A DNA stretch of 32,500 nt from Paenibacillus sp. DCT19 (GCF_003268635.1 NZ_CP029639.1:315001-347500); one strand, 5' to 3'. Numbered from the stretch's first letter, positions 8,308-18,425 are shown. Notes: generated by a model not told the origin, from the letters alone. Translations and numbers: made by a program.

Positions 8308-9363
8308 ATGGGCAAGGACAAGGTAAGAGTGGGTATTATTGGCGCAGGACGAATTGGTAAAATTCATGCCGACAATTTGTTGCGCAATCCTCATGTGGAG
8401 ATCGTAGGCATAAGTGATCTATTTGCGGGACCAGAGCTTGAAGCTTGGGCAGGGATGCGCGGTATCTCTGTGGTAACAACGGACAGTACAGAGCTTATTG
8501 AACACCCTGACGTAGATGCTGTGTTGATCTGTTCCTCAACAGATACTCATGTGCCACTTATTGAATTAGCAGCGCAAGCAGGTAAGCATATTTTCTGTGA
8601 AAAACCTGTGAGTATGGATCTTCATCAGACAGAGGCAGCCGTAGCGGCTGTACAGCAGGCAGGAGTGAAGCTACAGATCGGATTCAATCGACGCTTTGAT
8701 CATAATTTCAGACAGGTGCGCGCACATGTACAGGATGGCTCCATCGGAGAGCCACATATTATCAAGATTACCTCTCGTGACCCTAGCCCGCCTCCTGCGG
8801 AATATATCCGGGTATCAGGTGGGATTTTCATGGATATGATGATTCATGATTTTGATATGGCTCGTTATCTCTCAGGCAGTGAAGTAGAGGAAGTGTATGC
8901 ACAAGGCAATGTGCTGGTGGATCCTGTATTTGCTGAATATGGAGATGTGGATACCGCGATTGTTACGATGAATTTTGCCAATGGAGCCATTGGTGTTATA
9001 GATAACAGCCGCCGAGCGGTTTACGGATACGATCAGCGTGTGGAAGTGTTTGGATCGAAGGGTAGCACTGCGGCTGCCAATGATCATCCGAATACGGTAG
9101 AGCTTAGCACAGCTACGGGATTGCTACGGGACAAACCACTTCACTTTTTCCTTGAACGTTACAACGAAGCGTATGTACAAGAAACCGCACTGTTTATAGA
9201 GGCTATCCTGAAGGATATACCTGTGATCGTGGATGGTCATGATGCGGTTCAAGCAGAACGGATTGCATATGCGGCTCGGATGTCACTCCAACAGGGAAGA
9301 CCCGTCAAACTTCTTGAGGTACCGAGTGTATTGGTGGATTCGCAGACGGCTGTTCAATCTTAA
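8308..9363 (+). CDS. iolG: Inositol 2-dehydrogenase
   Basis: 351 residues, Gfo/Idh/MocA family. It oxidises myo-inositol to 2-keto-myo-inositol with NAD+ (EC 1.1.1.18), the first step. The Rossmann motif GIIGAGRIGKIH is at about residues 9-20. The catalytic set is visible as Lys99 in EKP, Asp176 and His180 in the FMDMMIHDFD stretch, with the spacing of B. subtilis IolG (K97, D172, H176). The start at 8308 is chosen over an upstream in-frame start because AGGGAGG lies 7 bases before it. A scyllo-inositol dehydrogenase paralogue cannot be excluded, but operon context favours IolG. Confidence 0.9.
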   Translation: MGKDKVRVGIIGAGRIGKIHADNLLRNPHVEIVGISDLFAGPELEAWAGMRGISVVTTDSTELIEHPDVDAVLICSSTDTHVPLIELAAQAGKHIFCEKPVSMDLHQTEAAVAAVQQAGVKLQIGFNRRFDHNFRQVRAHVQDGSIGEPHIIKITSRDPSPPPAEYIRVSGGIFMDMMIHDFDMARYLSGSEVEEVYAQGNVLVDPVFAEYGDVDTAIVTMNFANGAIGVIDNSRRAVYGYDQRVEVFGSKGSTAAANDHPNTVELSTATGLLRDKPLHFFLERYNEAYVQETALFIEAILKDIPVIVDGHDAVQAERIAYAARMSLQQGRPVKLLEVPSVLVDSQTAVQS

Positions 9364-9428
9364 TTAACAAGTTAACCGCTATCACACTTTTGTTCTAAAA
9401 TTGCAATTCGAGAGGAGTCGGTAACCGC

Positions 9429-10238
9429 ATGTCAGAACGCATAGTGAAACCCGAATTCAATCCAGCAGAGGATGGAACACTGTTAACCGTTACGCCAGAG
9501 TCGGCCGGCTGGGAATACGTAGGATTTCAGGTGGTACAACTGGAGGAGAATCAGACGTGGGGGCGTGAGAGCGAGGATCAGGAGCTCTGTATCGTTCTTC
9601 TTAGCGGACTTGCGAATGTGCGTACACAGAAGAACACGTGGGAGAATATTGGGCGCAGAATGAGCGTTTTTGAGAAAATCCCTCCATACTCCGTGTATGT
9701 TCCAAGCTCGGATCAAGTACAGATTACTGCACTTACCAAGCTTGAAATTGCTATATGTGCAGCGCCTGGTGAAGGAAGTTATCCAGCACGTCTGATTGCA
9801 CCTGAGGATGTAGGCGTCGAGACACGGGGATATGGTAATCTGGAACGGCAGATCCATAACATATTGCCAGAGCAGAAGGAAGCCGACAGTTTGCTTGTCG
9901 TGGAAGTCTTTACACCGGATGGACACTGGTCGAGTTATCCGCCTCACAAACATGATCGAGATGCGCTGCCAGATGAGTCATTGCTAGAGGAAACATATTA
10001 TTTCCGTGTAGAGCCTCAGCAAGGCTTCGCTATTCAACGAATCTATACCGATGATCGTTCTGTGGATGAGACGCTGGCAGTCAACAATGGTGAAGTGGTG
10101 CTTGTCCCATGCGGATATCATCCGGTAGGTGCTCCTCCAGGGTATGAGGTGTATTATCTGAACGTGATGGCTGGACCAACGCGGACATGGAAATTCCATA
10201 ACGATCCTGACCATGATTGGCTGATGAACAAAAGATAG
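9429..10238 (+). CDS. iolB: 5-deoxy-glucuronate isomerase
   Basis: 269 residues, cupin-fold IolB/KduI family (EC 5.3.1.30). It converts 5-deoxyglucuronate to 2-deoxy-5-keto-gluconate between IolD and IolC. The metal-site segment SSYPPHKHDRD with a following Glu in LEETYYFRV, and the later PCGYHPVGAPPGYEVYYLNVM, fit the family. B. subtilis IolB is 271 residues. AGAGGAG lies 11 bases before ATG 9429. It follows iolG by 65 bases. Confidence 0.92.
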   Translation: MSERIVKPEFNPAEDGTLLTVTPESAGWEYVGFQVVQLEENQTWGRESEDQELCIVLLSGLANVRTQKNTWENIGRRMSVFEKIPPYSVYVPSSDQVQITALTKLEIAICAAPGEGSYPARLIAPEDVGVETRGYGNLERQIHNILPEQKEADSLLVVEVFTPDGHWSSYPPHKHDRDALPDESLLEETYYFRVEPQQGFAIQRIYTDDRSVDETLAVNNGEVVLVPCGYHPVGAPPGYEVYYLNVMAGPTRTWKFHNDPDHDWLMNKR

Positions 10239-10300
10239 ACTCCATCAGAGTCCTTAACATGTATGAACCTGTTTTATGCACGGGAAGAACCTACAGTTGG

Positions 10301-10329
10301 TTGCTTATGCGGACATCCCCCTGCATAAT
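10301..10329 (+). promoter_or_regulatory. Possible own promoter of the LacI-type gene
   Basis: TTGCTT (10301-10306), 17-base spacer, CATAAT (10324-10329). A TATAAT at 10351-10356 is an alternative -10 without a good -35. No TTAAGCGCTTAA copy is seen here, so there is no sign of direct autoregulation through that operator. Confidence 0.45.
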
Positions 10330-10390
10330 AAGAAGAAACGATTACCTATGTATAATGAACTTTATATGTAGAACAAATGGGGAAATAAAA

Positions 10391-11401
10391 TTGAAAGCAA
10401 CCATTTACGATATAGCACGTGAAGCAGGCGTATCAATAGCAACGGTCTCTCAGGTCATTAACGGCAAAGGGAAAATCAGTGAAAAGCGTCGCGCCGAGAT
10501 TATGGAGATTATGGAACGTCTGCACTATCAACCAAGTGCCATTGCCGCCGCACTTACAGGCAAACAGACATATACGCTGGGACTGCTCGTTCCCGATATT
10601 TCGAATCCATATTTCGCCGAGCTGGCTCGGGCGGTGGAGGATCGAAGTCGCAAGCTGGGATATAGCGTCGTGATCTGCAGTACAGATAACAAGGACGAGC
10701 GGGTAGAGCGTTACCTGAATCTGTTACAGCAAAAAAGAGTCGATGGCATGATGATCGGAACAGGGATCGACAATGCAGATATATTGGCACCACTGCTGCA
10801 ACAGTCGATTCCTGTTGCGTTGATTGCCCGACAGATGCCAACGCTATCTGTGCACACCGTCACTATTGATGACCGATTAGGCGGTGCATTGGCTGCCCAG
10901 CACTTGCTTGAACTGGGGCACACCAATCTCGCTGTATTATCTGAACCGTTCAAGGTGAGCAGTAGTCAAGAGCGCATCCGAGGTTTCCGCGAGCAGCTGC
11001 AGCAGGCAGGACACACGCTTGCATCGGAACGGATCAGAGCTTCTTCTGCTGACTTGAACGCGGCCAAACAGGAAGTGCTTCAACTCCTTAGCGATATCGA
11101 GCGCCCAACAGGTCTATTCTGTTGTAATGACATACAGGCGATAGGTGCGCTACAGGCAGCGAAGGAACTAGGCCTACGTGTACCTGAAGATGTGTCGATT
11201 ATTGGTTTCGATAATACCATTCTGGCGTCAGTGACGAGCCCGCCGCTCACAACAATTGCTCAGCCTATTGAAGAACTAGGTCGTCATGCGGTGGATATTC
11301 TTATTGAAGAGTTGAAGGATCACAAGAAGCAGCCACAGCAGAAGGTGTTGAAGCCTGAGTTGGTGGTACGAGAGTCAACAGGACGTAAGGTTGAACGCTA
11401 A
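10391..11401 (+). CDS. LacI-family transcriptional regulator of the iol operon
   Basis: 336 residues from a TTG start with TGGGGA about 8 bases upstream. A longer frame from 10217 is rejected because it overlaps iolB and adds no conserved sequence. The helix-turn-helix TIYDIAREAGVSIATVSQVI is at residues 4-23 and the hinge is around SAIAAALTG. The periplasmic-binding-like sensor domain begins at YTLGLLVPDISNPYFAEL and includes VPEDVSIIGFDNT. Lying at the end of the iol genes, it is the natural candidate to bind the TTAAGCGCTTAA array before iolD. B. subtilis uses a DeoR-family IolR instead. The inducer is unknown. Confidence 0.88.
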   Translation: MKATIYDIAREAGVSIATVSQVINGKGKISEKRRAEIMEIMERLHYQPSAIAAALTGKQTYTLGLLVPDISNPYFAELARAVEDRSRKLGYSVVICSTDNKDERVERYLNLLQQKRVDGMMIGTGIDNADILAPLLQQSIPVALIARQMPTLSVHTVTIDDRLGGALAAQHLLELGHTNLAVLSEPFKVSSSQERIRGFREQLQQAGHTLASERIRASSADLNAAKQEVLQLLSDIERPTGLFCCNDIQAIGALQAAKELGLRVPEDVSIIGFDNTILASVTSPPLTTIAQPIEELGRHAVDILIEELKDHKKQPQQKVLKPELVVRESTGRKVER

Positions 11402-11472
11402 CAAGAGCATGCTCGCATGGCGTTATACCGTCACTCTCGCTCTCGCTCACACTAAGCACAACACTGGAGTAT

Positions 11473-11524
11473 ACAATAAATAAGCCGCGTGATTCCCTGA
11501 GGAGAGACGCGGCTTATTTATTGT
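11473..11524. terminator. Bidirectional terminator between lacI-type gene and chemoreceptor
   Basis: Perfect 18-bp arms (11473-11490 and 11507-11524), GC core AAGCCGCGT/ACGCGGCTT, with AT-rich outer parts that supply U-runs on both strands. It separates two convergent genes. Confidence 0.88.
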
Positions 11525-11645
11525 GTTGATCATTCCGTGAGCGAAGCAGATTCAGAAGTTGCGTAGTGAAGGACGAACAAGTTCGTTTATCCATTACTGA
11601 AGTGCTTCGAAGGAATACATCTTGTCCTAATTTGAACGTTTCCGT

Positions 11646-13625
11646 TTAGATTTTGAACTTCTTCACTTCTTGGAATAATGTGTTGGCATGCTGTGACAGT
11701 TCATTAGCACGTTTCGATATACTCGTCGTGTAATTAACCTGTTCTTGCGTTGAGGAGGCAACTTCCTCGGTGGAAGCTGCACTTTCCTCTGACATGGCTG
11801 CTACGCTGGAGATCACCTCAGCAATCTTGCCTGCGTTTCCATCCAGTTCAGTCGTGGCAGAAGATACAAGCCCTAGCTGGCTGTTGATACCGTCAATGGA
11901 TTGCTTAATCCTTGTGAATGATTCGCGCATCTCATGCACAGCAGCGACTTGTTGATCAATGCCACCTTCAGCCGAAACCACCTCATGCACACTTTGGCGA
12001 CTGGCCGCCTGAATCTCATCCAGCAATACGATGATATCCTGGGCAGAACTTGAAGATTGTTCGGCTAGCTTCCGGACTTCTTCGGCTACGACGGCGAAAC
12101 CACGTCCATGTTCACCCGCTCTAGCTGCTTCAATTGAAGCGTTCAAGGCAAGCAGATTAGTCTGTGAGGCAATGCCACGAATCATATCGACGATGCCTTC
12201 GATTTTCTGTGACTTGTCTGCCAGCAGTGTGATGGACTCTCCAACACGGTCGATAGATTTGCGATTATCGCCTGCAAGCTCGACTTGGTGGTCAACTGCC
12301 TGAATCCCGACTTGCATAGCTTCACTTGCTTCACGCATCATGTCGACGGATTGTTCTACACTGCGGTGAATACCGCTAACGTTATCACTCATCTCTGACA
12401 GACGACTTGAGCCATCGTAGACAGATTCGGCTTGTTTGCTGGAGCCTTGAGCCAGTTCATCTGTGGCAATGGAGATCTGCTCTGCTATGCGCTTTGTATT
12501 GTTCGTATGTTCTTCCATCTCACCAGAGATACGCTGTACCTGATCCGCGGAAGAGGTCACCTGTTGAAGCAGCGCACTCAGTTGATCGGACATCTGATTG
12601 AATGCCGTGCCCAGCTCGGCAAATTCATCTCTGCCTTTAATGTTCACTCGGCTGGTAAAATCACCACTCGACATCTGCTGGGATGTGCCATGCAGATTTC
12701 TCAGAGGCTTAATGAAGAGTGAGGCGATCCAATACGATGCAGCCATCACAACGAGCAGTGTAACTCCAATAATCAGAATATAATTGTTACGTAAGGTGTA
12801 ATACTCGGCATAAGCGAGCTTTTCGGAAATTACTGCACCAATCACCCAGCCTGTACTCGGAATCTGTTGATAGAACAAAGAATAGTTCTCATCGTTGTAA
12901 CGGAAAAGCTTCTGCCCTGACGGGTTGGCTTGCATATCAGCCAGTAAAGGCTGGAGTTCTGGATCATCCGCAGCAGATGTATTCACGAGCTTGTCATCAG
13001 GGTGAGCCAGGAGCTGTCCTTTTTTATCAATTAAAAAGGTGTATCCTAGCCCATCCAGGTTGATTTTACTCACCGTGTCAGTAAGGGTAGAGAGAAGAAG
13101 GTCGGCTGCTGCAATTCCTTGCAGTTGACCTTCCTTATTCTGTACCGGCATGGCGATAGACACGGCATATTGATTGGTCACCATATCTAGATAAGGATCG
13201 GAGAATGTTAATTGGTTAGCCTGCTTGGCTTCCATGTACCATGGTCGTTTTCGGGGATCGTAATCAGCGTCAGGCACCCATCCGGAGCCATTAAGAAAAT
13301 CACCGTTTTGTTCTGCACCAAAATAGAGATCCGAAAGGCTTTCTTTATTGCTACCAAGCTTCATAATATTAAAATAATCTGCATTGAGCTGCCCCTCAGG
13401 TATACCCTCCTGAATGATGAACGCCAGCGTTTCAACCACCTTAGCGTTACTGCTAATCCATCCATTTAACTCGTTGGCTGATGAGGTCATTAGTCCCTTT
13501 AATTTGGTGTCCACATGTAACGTGGCTTGTTTCTCGGTTTGAATCAAGCCCAGAGCTGCAAGTGGAACTGCCGTGATTAGTACGGCGACGAGAAACATCA
13601 TCATTAATTTTGGTTTGAGCTTCAT
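11646..13625 (-). CDS. Methyl-accepting chemotaxis protein, dCache type (copy 1)
   Basis: 659 residues. Membrane chemoreceptor: TM1 at about 8-30, extracellular dCache domain about 35-275, TM2 about 281-304, HAMP about 301-354, then the long signalling coiled coil with the hairpin [18 protein letters not shown] and [10 protein letters not shown]. The dCache domain shows Y122, R127, W129, Y130, Y145 and D175, the spacing of the amino-acid-binding motif described for dCache_1 sensors, so an amino acid ligand is likely. ATG 13625 is preferred over the in-frame TTG 13640 and ATG 13631, because GGGGGG is 7 bases before it. It has a sigma-D promoter at 13699-13725. Tandem paralogue of the next gene. 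It would signal through CheW and CheA. Confidence 0.93.
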   Translation of the reverse strand: MKLKPKLMMMFLVAVLITAVPLAALGLIQTEKQATLHVDTKLKGLMTSSANELNGWISSNAKVVETLAFIIQEGIPEGQLNADYFNIMKLGSNKESLSDLYFGAEQNGDFLNGSGWVPDADYDPRKRPWYMEAKQANQLTFSDPYLDMVTNQYAVSIAMPVQNKEGQLQGIAAADLLLSTLTDTVSKINLDGLGYTFLIDKKGQLLAHPDDKLVNTSAADDPELQPLLADMQANPSGQKLFRYNDENYSLFYQQIPSTGWVIGAVISEKLAYAEYYTLRNNYILIIGVTLLVVMAASYWIASLFIKPLRNLHGTSQQMSSGDFTSRVNIKGRDEFAELGTAFNQMSDQLSALLQQVTSSADQVQRISGEMEEHTNNTKRIAEQISIATDELAQGSSKQAESVYDGSSRLSEMSDNVSGIHRSVEQSVDMMREASEAMQVGIQAVDHQVELAGDNRKSIDRVGESITLLADKSQKIEGIVDMIRGIASQTNLLALNASIEAARAGEHGRGFAVVAEEVRKLAEQSSSSAQDIIVLLDEIQAASRQSVHEVVSAEGGIDQQVAAVHEMRESFTRIKQSIDGINSQLGLVSSATTELDGNAGKIAEVISSVAAMSEESAASTEEVASSTQEQVNYTTSISKRANELSQHANTLFQEVKKFKI

Positions 13626-13698
13626 TCCCATTCCCCCCAAGCATCCAATTCTATTTCTTCTGTTTGAATGAAACTTTAAGACTTACAACTTAGATAAT

Positions 13699-13725
13699 AT
13701 ATCGTCAAAATGAAGCAGATATTTA
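13699..13725 (-). promoter_or_regulatory. Sigma-D (flagellar) promoter of chemoreceptor 1
   Basis: Minus strand: TAAA (13725-13722), 15 bases, GACGATAT (13706-13699). The consensus known for B. subtilis SigD is TAAA-N15-GCCGATAT, so there is one mismatch. The same arrangement occurs before chemoreceptor 2. Confidence 0.82.
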
Positions 13726-13738
13726 GTATGGAGGAATA

Positions 13739-15715
13739 TTAAATTTTAAATTTTTTAACTTCGTTAAATAACGTGTTGGCGTGATTCGTTAATTCTCTAG
13801 AGCGTTCTGAAATGGTTGTAATGTAATTGAACTGCTCTTGAGTGGAAGAAGCGACTTCTTCTGTGGAAGCAGCACTCTGTTCGGACATCGCGGCAACACT
13901 AGAGATCACCTCGGCAATTTTCCCTGCATTACTGTCGAGTTCAGAGGTCGCTGTAGAAACCTGTCTCACCTGATGGTCAATGCCATCGACCGATTGTTTA
14001 ATTCGTGCAAATACATCCCGCATGTCATGAACGGAAGCAACTTGTTGTTGGGTGACTTGCTCGGCAGAAGTTACTTCATCGACGCTTTGACTGCTTGCAG
14101 CCTGAATTTCGCTTAGCAGCACAATAATGGAATCCACAGACTGGGAAGATTGCTCAGCTAGTTTGCGTACCTCACCCGCAACTACAGCAAACCCACGTCC
14201 TTGTTCTCCCGCTCGAGCAGCTTCAATGGAGGCATTCAGGGCGAGCAAGTTCGTCTGAGCCGAAATATCACGGATCATGCTGGCGATATCTTCAATTTTG
14301 CGAGATTTATCCGCCAATAAGTGAATGGATTCTCCGACCTGTTGAATAGATTTACGGTTATCTTCTGCGAGATGCACTTGATGGTCTACGGCTTGTAATC
14401 CTGCGTGCATGGCGTCTGTTGCCTCCTGCATCATAGCTACCGATTGCTCGATACTGCCATTAATGCCGTTGACGGTGTGGCTCATTTCGGTTAGTCGGTT
14501 AGAGCCTTCATAGACAGACTCTGCCTGGCTGCTTGACCCTTGAGCGAGCTCGTCTGTAGCGATGGAGATCTGTTCGGCGATGCGCTGGGTATTCCCGGTA
14601 TGATTCTCCATATCATGTGAAATGTCCTGAACCCGATCTGCAGACTGCTGTACCTGTTGTAACAACTGACTGAGCTGATCAGACATTGAATTGAAAGCCA
14701 CTCCAAGCTCGGCAAATTCATCTTTTCCTTTGGAAGGAACACGTCCTGTGAAATCACCTTCAGACATTTGAGCTGACATGAGCTGGAGTCGTTTCAAAGG
14801 CTTGATTAAACGAGCGGCAACACCATATGCTGCTGCCAAAACAACGACGAGCGTAACCGTGATAATGAGAATGTATTGGTCGCGTAATTGATAATATTCA
14901 GCATAAGCGAGTTTTTCAGAAATGACTGAACCGACAATCCAGCCGGTACTTGGAATCTGTTTGAAGTATAAAAGTAGGTTATCCCCGTTATATTGGAAGG
15001 ACTCCTGTCCTGATGGATTAGCTAACATCTCTGGCAGTAGAGGCCCCAATTCAGCATTGTCGGCGGCAGAGGTGCTTGCAAGCTCAGCTTTGGGATGAGC
15101 TAGGATGACGCCATTTTTATCAAGCATGAAGGTGTACCCTAACCCACCCAGATCAATCTGATTAACCGTATCGGTTAATTTGGAGAGCAAAATATCAGAA
15201 GCTACAACTCCCTGTAGCGCACCATTCTCTGTTTTTACAGGCATGGCGATGGACACCGTGAATTGTTTAGATTTGTTATCGATGTATGGATCGGTAAAGA
15301 TCAGTTTGTCAGCTGCTACAGCTTCTTTGTACCAGGAACGTTCTCTGGGATCATAATCTGCTGCTTGGACGAAATCGGAACCATTTATAAACTGACCATC
15401 CTCGTTACCGTAATATAAATCCTCTATATTGTTCTGGTTGGTGCCTTGGTACATGATGGACAGATAGTCTTCATTCACATCAGAAGCTGGTACAGCTTCC
15501 TGGAACACAAGCCCCACCGTTTCTACTAATTTCTCATTGCCATGTAACCAACCGTCCAACTGAAATGTTGCAGCAGATACCAATCCGTCTAGTTTGTTGT
15601 TCACACTTTGCGTGGCTTGTTTTCCTGACTGATACAGACCTAGTGGTGCGAGTGCACCTGCTGTAACAAGGACGGTGATCAGGAAGGCCAACATCAATTT
15701 AAGTTTTAATTTCAT
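13739..15715 (-). CDS. Methyl-accepting chemotaxis protein, dCache type (copy 2)
   Basis: 658 residues, same architecture as the neighbour: TM1 about 8-28, dCache domain, TM2 about 281-303, HAMP and a signalling domain with [20 protein letters not shown] and [10 protein letters not shown]. The amino-acid motif residues Y121, R126, W128, Y129, Y144 and D174 are present. GGGGGAG stands about 9 bases before the ATG. The two genes are 113 bases apart, each with its own sigma-D promoter. The signalling halves are nearly the same while the sensor halves differ more, as expected for a duplication that split ligand range. It resembles the B. subtilis mcpA/mcpB/tlpA/tlpB group. Confidence 0.93.
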   Translation of the reverse strand: MKLKLKLMLAFLITVLVTAGALAPLGLYQSGKQATQSVNNKLDGLVSAATFQLDGWLHGNEKLVETVGLVFQEAVPASDVNEDYLSIMYQGTNQNNIEDLYYGNEDGQFINGSDFVQAADYDPRERSWYKEAVAADKLIFTDPYIDNKSKQFTVSIAMPVKTENGALQGVVASDILLSKLTDTVNQIDLGGLGYTFMLDKNGVILAHPKAELASTSAADNAELGPLLPEMLANPSGQESFQYNGDNLLLYFKQIPSTGWIVGSVISEKLAYAEYYQLRDQYILIITVTLVVVLAAAYGVAARLIKPLKRLQLMSAQMSEGDFTGRVPSKGKDEFAELGVAFNSMSDQLSQLLQQVQQSADRVQDISHDMENHTGNTQRIAEQISIATDELAQGSSSQAESVYEGSNRLTEMSHTVNGINGSIEQSVAMMQEATDAMHAGLQAVDHQVHLAEDNRKSIQQVGESIHLLADKSRKIEDIASMIRDISAQTNLLALNASIEAARAGEQGRGFAVVAGEVRKLAEQSSQSVDSIIVLLSEIQAASSQSVDEVTSAEQVTQQQVASVHDMRDVFARIKQSVDGIDHQVRQVSTATSELDSNAGKIAEVISSVAAMSEQSAASTEEVASSTQEQFNYITTISERSRELTNHANTLFNEVKKFKI

Positions 15716-15774
15716 ACGTTACTTCTCCCCCTAGATGTCATAAATGTGTTAGCATGGTTAAAAGCTTATGAAGT

Positions 15775-15801
15775 ATATCGTCATATAAATTTAAAATTTT
15801 A
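15775..15801 (-). promoter_or_regulatory. Sigma-D (flagellar) promoter of chemoreceptor 2
   Basis: Minus strand: TAAA (15801-15798), 15 bases, GACGATAT (15782-15775), identical in both boxes and spacing to the promoter of chemoreceptor 1. It lies about 60 bases before the start codon. Confidence 0.83.
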
Positions 15802-15942
15802 GAGATAATATTTCTGAATACGATTTCAATTGAAATTAATGAATAACTTTCATGTAGAATCAACGTTATTTACATAGATAGGGAAGAAGTAGGGACTTGT
15901 TCTAGGAGTTTAAAAGTCTAAGAGGTTAGGTGAAAAAGGGGA

Positions 15943-16611
15943 GTGAGTATCATTAAAAAATGGGGATACATCTTATCTGCTTGTTTTGTTGCGCTCTTGA
16001 TTCTGCTTAATCCCTCGCGAGAACAAGAATTAGAAGACCACACACCTCCTACTGCTGAGGTTGAGATTGTAATGGATTCTCTTAGTGATGCAGCCTTCCA
16101 TTGGCAAACGACTAGCTTGTCCCCGGAACAATTCCGATCTAGATATCTGGAGCTTACTGGCGAGGATTTTTCTCAGCTTAAGGGGCAACCTGGATCTTAC
16201 TCTTCTAATATTTATCATGCAGAATATACTGCACTTGTTGATCTAGGAGCTGGTGTCGATGTGCAAACCGGGTTCCTTACAGAGATTGAAGAAGTTCGGG
16301 ATGGAACTGAGATACATAGGGAGTTTCGGCAGGTATATGAAAATACAAGTTATTTGACCCCGGAGGATGCCGATTCAACTAAACTTGTGAAGAATTATGT
16401 GATCGTGACTAAGCATGATAAATCCCGCGTACAGGTCAATTTTAGTGCTTCCGCCGATTGGTTGAGCAGTGAAGGTCAGCATGATTATGAATTAGGCGCG
16501 TTATCAGATGAGGAGCTTCGGCAACAGCTTTGGTTTCCAATGGAATCAGTGGACGGATCTGAAAAGGTATTTCGTAGATATTTCAGTGGATCAGGTTGGG
16601 TAAGGCTCTAG
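15943..16611 (+). CDS. Membrane-anchored or secreted protein of unknown function
   Basis: 222 residues, not recognised. A hydrophobic stretch, WGYILSACFVALLILL at about 7-22, follows two lysines. This fits an uncleaved N-terminal anchor with the rest outside. The remainder is acidic and has no Cys. GTG 15943 is chosen because the exact anti-SD match AGGTGA at 15928-15933 is 9 bases upstream, and an in-frame TGA at 15931 rules out a longer form. It is followed after 72 bases by another small anchored protein. Confidence 0.7.
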   Translation: MSIIKKWGYILSACFVALLILLNPSREQELEDHTPPTAEVEIVMDSLSDAAFHWQTTSLSPEQFRSRYLELTGEDFSQLKGQPGSYSSNIYHAEYTALVDLGAGVDVQTGFLTEIEEVRDGTEIHREFRQVYENTSYLTPEDADSTKLVKNYVIVTKHDKSRVQVNFSASADWLSSEGQHDYELGALSDEELRQQLWFPMESVDGSEKVFRRYFSGSGWVRL

Positions 16612-16683
16612 GTACTCACGTCATAGTGCAGTAACATTATAGAACCAAGTTGAATGGTTATGAGAGGAGTGCATCGTTGTCAT

Positions 16684-17181
16684 ATGAAAAATAGAACGAA
16701 GTATATCATAGCTATGGTTACGGTCATTGTAGTTGCCGCTGTTGCAATCCCGTTATATGTGAAGAGTCAGCATACTACGTTTCGCTCAGAGGTAACCGAT
16801 CATATGAGCATGCTTGACAAGATTAGGCTAATAGAAATAAGTAAGGTTGAACACCAGCTCTATGATTCAGAAGATGTTAAACTTGAAGATCCGAAGCAGA
16901 TCCAGAATATTCTAAAATTATTCAAAGATGTTGAGCTACAAAGCGTAAAACAAGTAGGTGCTGATCGGGATTTACCTTACTATTACCAAGTACGGATCTT
17001 GATCATCAAAGAGGATCGTTTTTCTGAGCAAATCGGGGTTTCACTCTACAGCGATAATACAATGGCCATTTACAATAGTGCTGCAACGAGAGATGCCCAT
17101 AAGGCTTACAAAATCACAAATGAATTCAACTTTAATGAACTTGAACGTATTTTTAATAAGTTAAAGGAGGAGGCTGCATGA
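16684..17181 (+). CDS. Small membrane-anchored protein of unknown function
   Basis: 165 residues from ATG 16684. The N-terminus is a short positive stretch followed by a TM segment, IIAMVTVIVVAAVAIPLYV, at about 8-26. The outer part has no recognised motif. In-frame starts at 16654, 16660 and 16669 are possible; AGAGGAG at 16663-16669 is rather far (14 bases) from 16684 but too close for 16669, so the start is uncertain. Its stop overlaps the start of the acetyltransferase by four bases (ATGA), which points to translational coupling. Function unknown. Confidence 0.7.
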   Translation: MKNRTKYIIAMVTVIVVAAVAIPLYVKSQHTTFRSEVTDHMSMLDKIRLIEISKVEHQLYDSEDVKLEDPKQIQNILKLFKDVELQSVKQVGADRDLPYYYQVRILIIKEDRFSEQIGVSLYSDNTMAIYNSAATRDAHKAYKITNEFNFNELERIFNKLKEEAA

Positions 17182-17678
17182 CTGATATTGTCGTTCGACC
17201 CATTGATGAGCGAGATGTTCCATTTTTGTGGGAAATGTTATATGCATCCTTGTATACCAGAGAGGGAGACGAGCCATTTGAACGGGATGTTATCCATAGC
17301 CCTGGTTTATCTAAATACGTAGATGGATGGGGAAGAGAAGGCGACTTTGGATTTGTGGCTGTGGCTAAGCAAGAGGGGCAGGACAGAAGGTTAGGCTCAA
17401 TCACACTAAGGTTCTTCGATGAACAAAATGCAGGATTCGGCTACGTCAATGCGGAGACACCAGAGATGGGAATGGCGATCATTGAAGAAGCACGTGGAAA
17501 AGGCGTGGGTACACGGTTAATTCAAGCTGCATTGGAAGAAGCGAAGCAAAGGGATATTGCTGCCGTGTCACTTAGTGTTGATCCGGATAACGAAGCGATT
17601 CGATTGTATCGTCGATTTGGATTTATTGAAGTAGGCATGTGTGATACATCGGTCACGATGGTATGCGCTATACAGTAA
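17178..17678 (+). CDS. GNAT-family N-acetyltransferase
   Basis: 166 residues. The acetyl-CoA-binding motif A is seen as EEARGKGVGTRLIQAALEEA, with RGKGVG at 106-111. The motif B region with LSVDPDNEAIRLYRRFGF follows. The substrate is not predictable. The start overlaps the stop of the upstream gene (ATGA), with AAAGGAGGAGG inside that gene's end, so it is translated as the second cistron. Confidence 0.9.
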   Translation: MTDIVVRPIDERDVPFLWEMLYASLYTREGDEPFERDVIHSPGLSKYVDGWGREGDFGFVAVAKQEGQDRRLGSITLRFFDEQNAGFGYVNAETPEMGMAIIEEARGKGVGTRLIQAALEEAKQRDIAAVSLSVDPDNEAIRLYRRFGFIEVGMCDTSVTMVCAIQ

Positions 17679-17802
17679 GAGAGCGTAGATCCAAATTTAG
17701 AATTCCAAATGAAATAAATCTTGGATTTTCACTGGAAGATCAGGTTGTACCTACGGTCGAAAAGAGAACAGTGGAATTCAGGGCAGAACAGAACAGAGCA
17801 GA

Positions 17803-17834
17803 AAAGGCACTTCCATCAGGAAGTGCCTTTTTAT
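17803..17834 (+). terminator. Terminator after the acetyltransferase gene
   Basis: 13-bp stem, AAAAGGCACTTCC (17803-17815) and GGAAGTGCCTTTT (17820-17832), with an ATCA loop and a T-run. The A-run on the left lets it also serve the convergent minus-strand gene. Confidence 0.9.
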
Positions 17835-17886
17835 GTGCAGTTTAGATTGGAATGCTCGTGAACGATAGGTCGAAAGCGTCGATTGA

Positions 17887-18246
17887 TTATTTTAGCAAAA
17901 AGGCCAATGCTTCATCATACGTTTCCCATTGAAACTCGGTTTGATGATTGGAATCTTTGGAAATTCGATTCAACTGCATTTTGGCAATGGCTCCACCAAC
18001 GGCCACACTGGCGCGTTTCATGCCCATTTGCGTAAGCATTTTCTGATGCTCTACAATTTTCTCTTTGGTATCTTGGGGGAATGCTTTCATATTACGCATA
18101 TCGACCAACACATCGAATGAATCCCCTAGTGACGTACTCAGTTGTTGAATTTGTATGTTCGCCTGTTCCACTTGTTCTGGCGTTACAATTCCATCCCAAA
18201 TAATCTCCAAAATGGATGTGTCTGAATCTAAAAGTCTAACGGACAT
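17887..18246 (-). CDS. STAS/SpoIIAA-like protein
   Basis: 119 residues. The pattern ILEIIWDGIVTPEQVEQA..., then VLVDMRNMKAFP and later MKRASVAVGG, resembles the SpoIIAA-like/SEC14-like alpha-beta fold, where an Asp on the second strand leads into helix 2. No kinase or phosphatase partner is next to it, so a role in anti-anti-sigma control cannot be inferred. GAGGAG is 9 bases before the ATG. Soluble and cytoplasmic. Family assignment moderate. Confidence 0.6.
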   Translation of the reverse strand: MSVRLLDSDTSILEIIWDGIVTPEQVEQANIQIQQLSTSLGDSFDVLVDMRNMKAFPQDTKEKIVEHQKMLTQMGMKRASVAVGGAIAKMQLNRISKDSNHQTEFQWETYDEALAFLLK

Positions 18247-18425
18247 TTAGGCAACTCCTCAGTCATGAAATGTATGTAAATGTGAGTCTATTTACCTAAT
18301 AATTATACCTATTTTTAGCATAAATGAAAACTGTAATTGGCTCTGTGTAATACTTATGGACTATTTAGTCGTATGCGTGGGTTAATCTGAGGACGTGTAG
18401 CAATAAGCCAACAAGCGAAATTAAA

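Noticed and set aside
10217..10390. Long N-terminal extension of the LacI-type regulator
   Set aside because: Overlaps the end of iolB, lacks conserved sequence, and the TTG at 10391 has a proper ribosome site directly before the helix-turn-helix.
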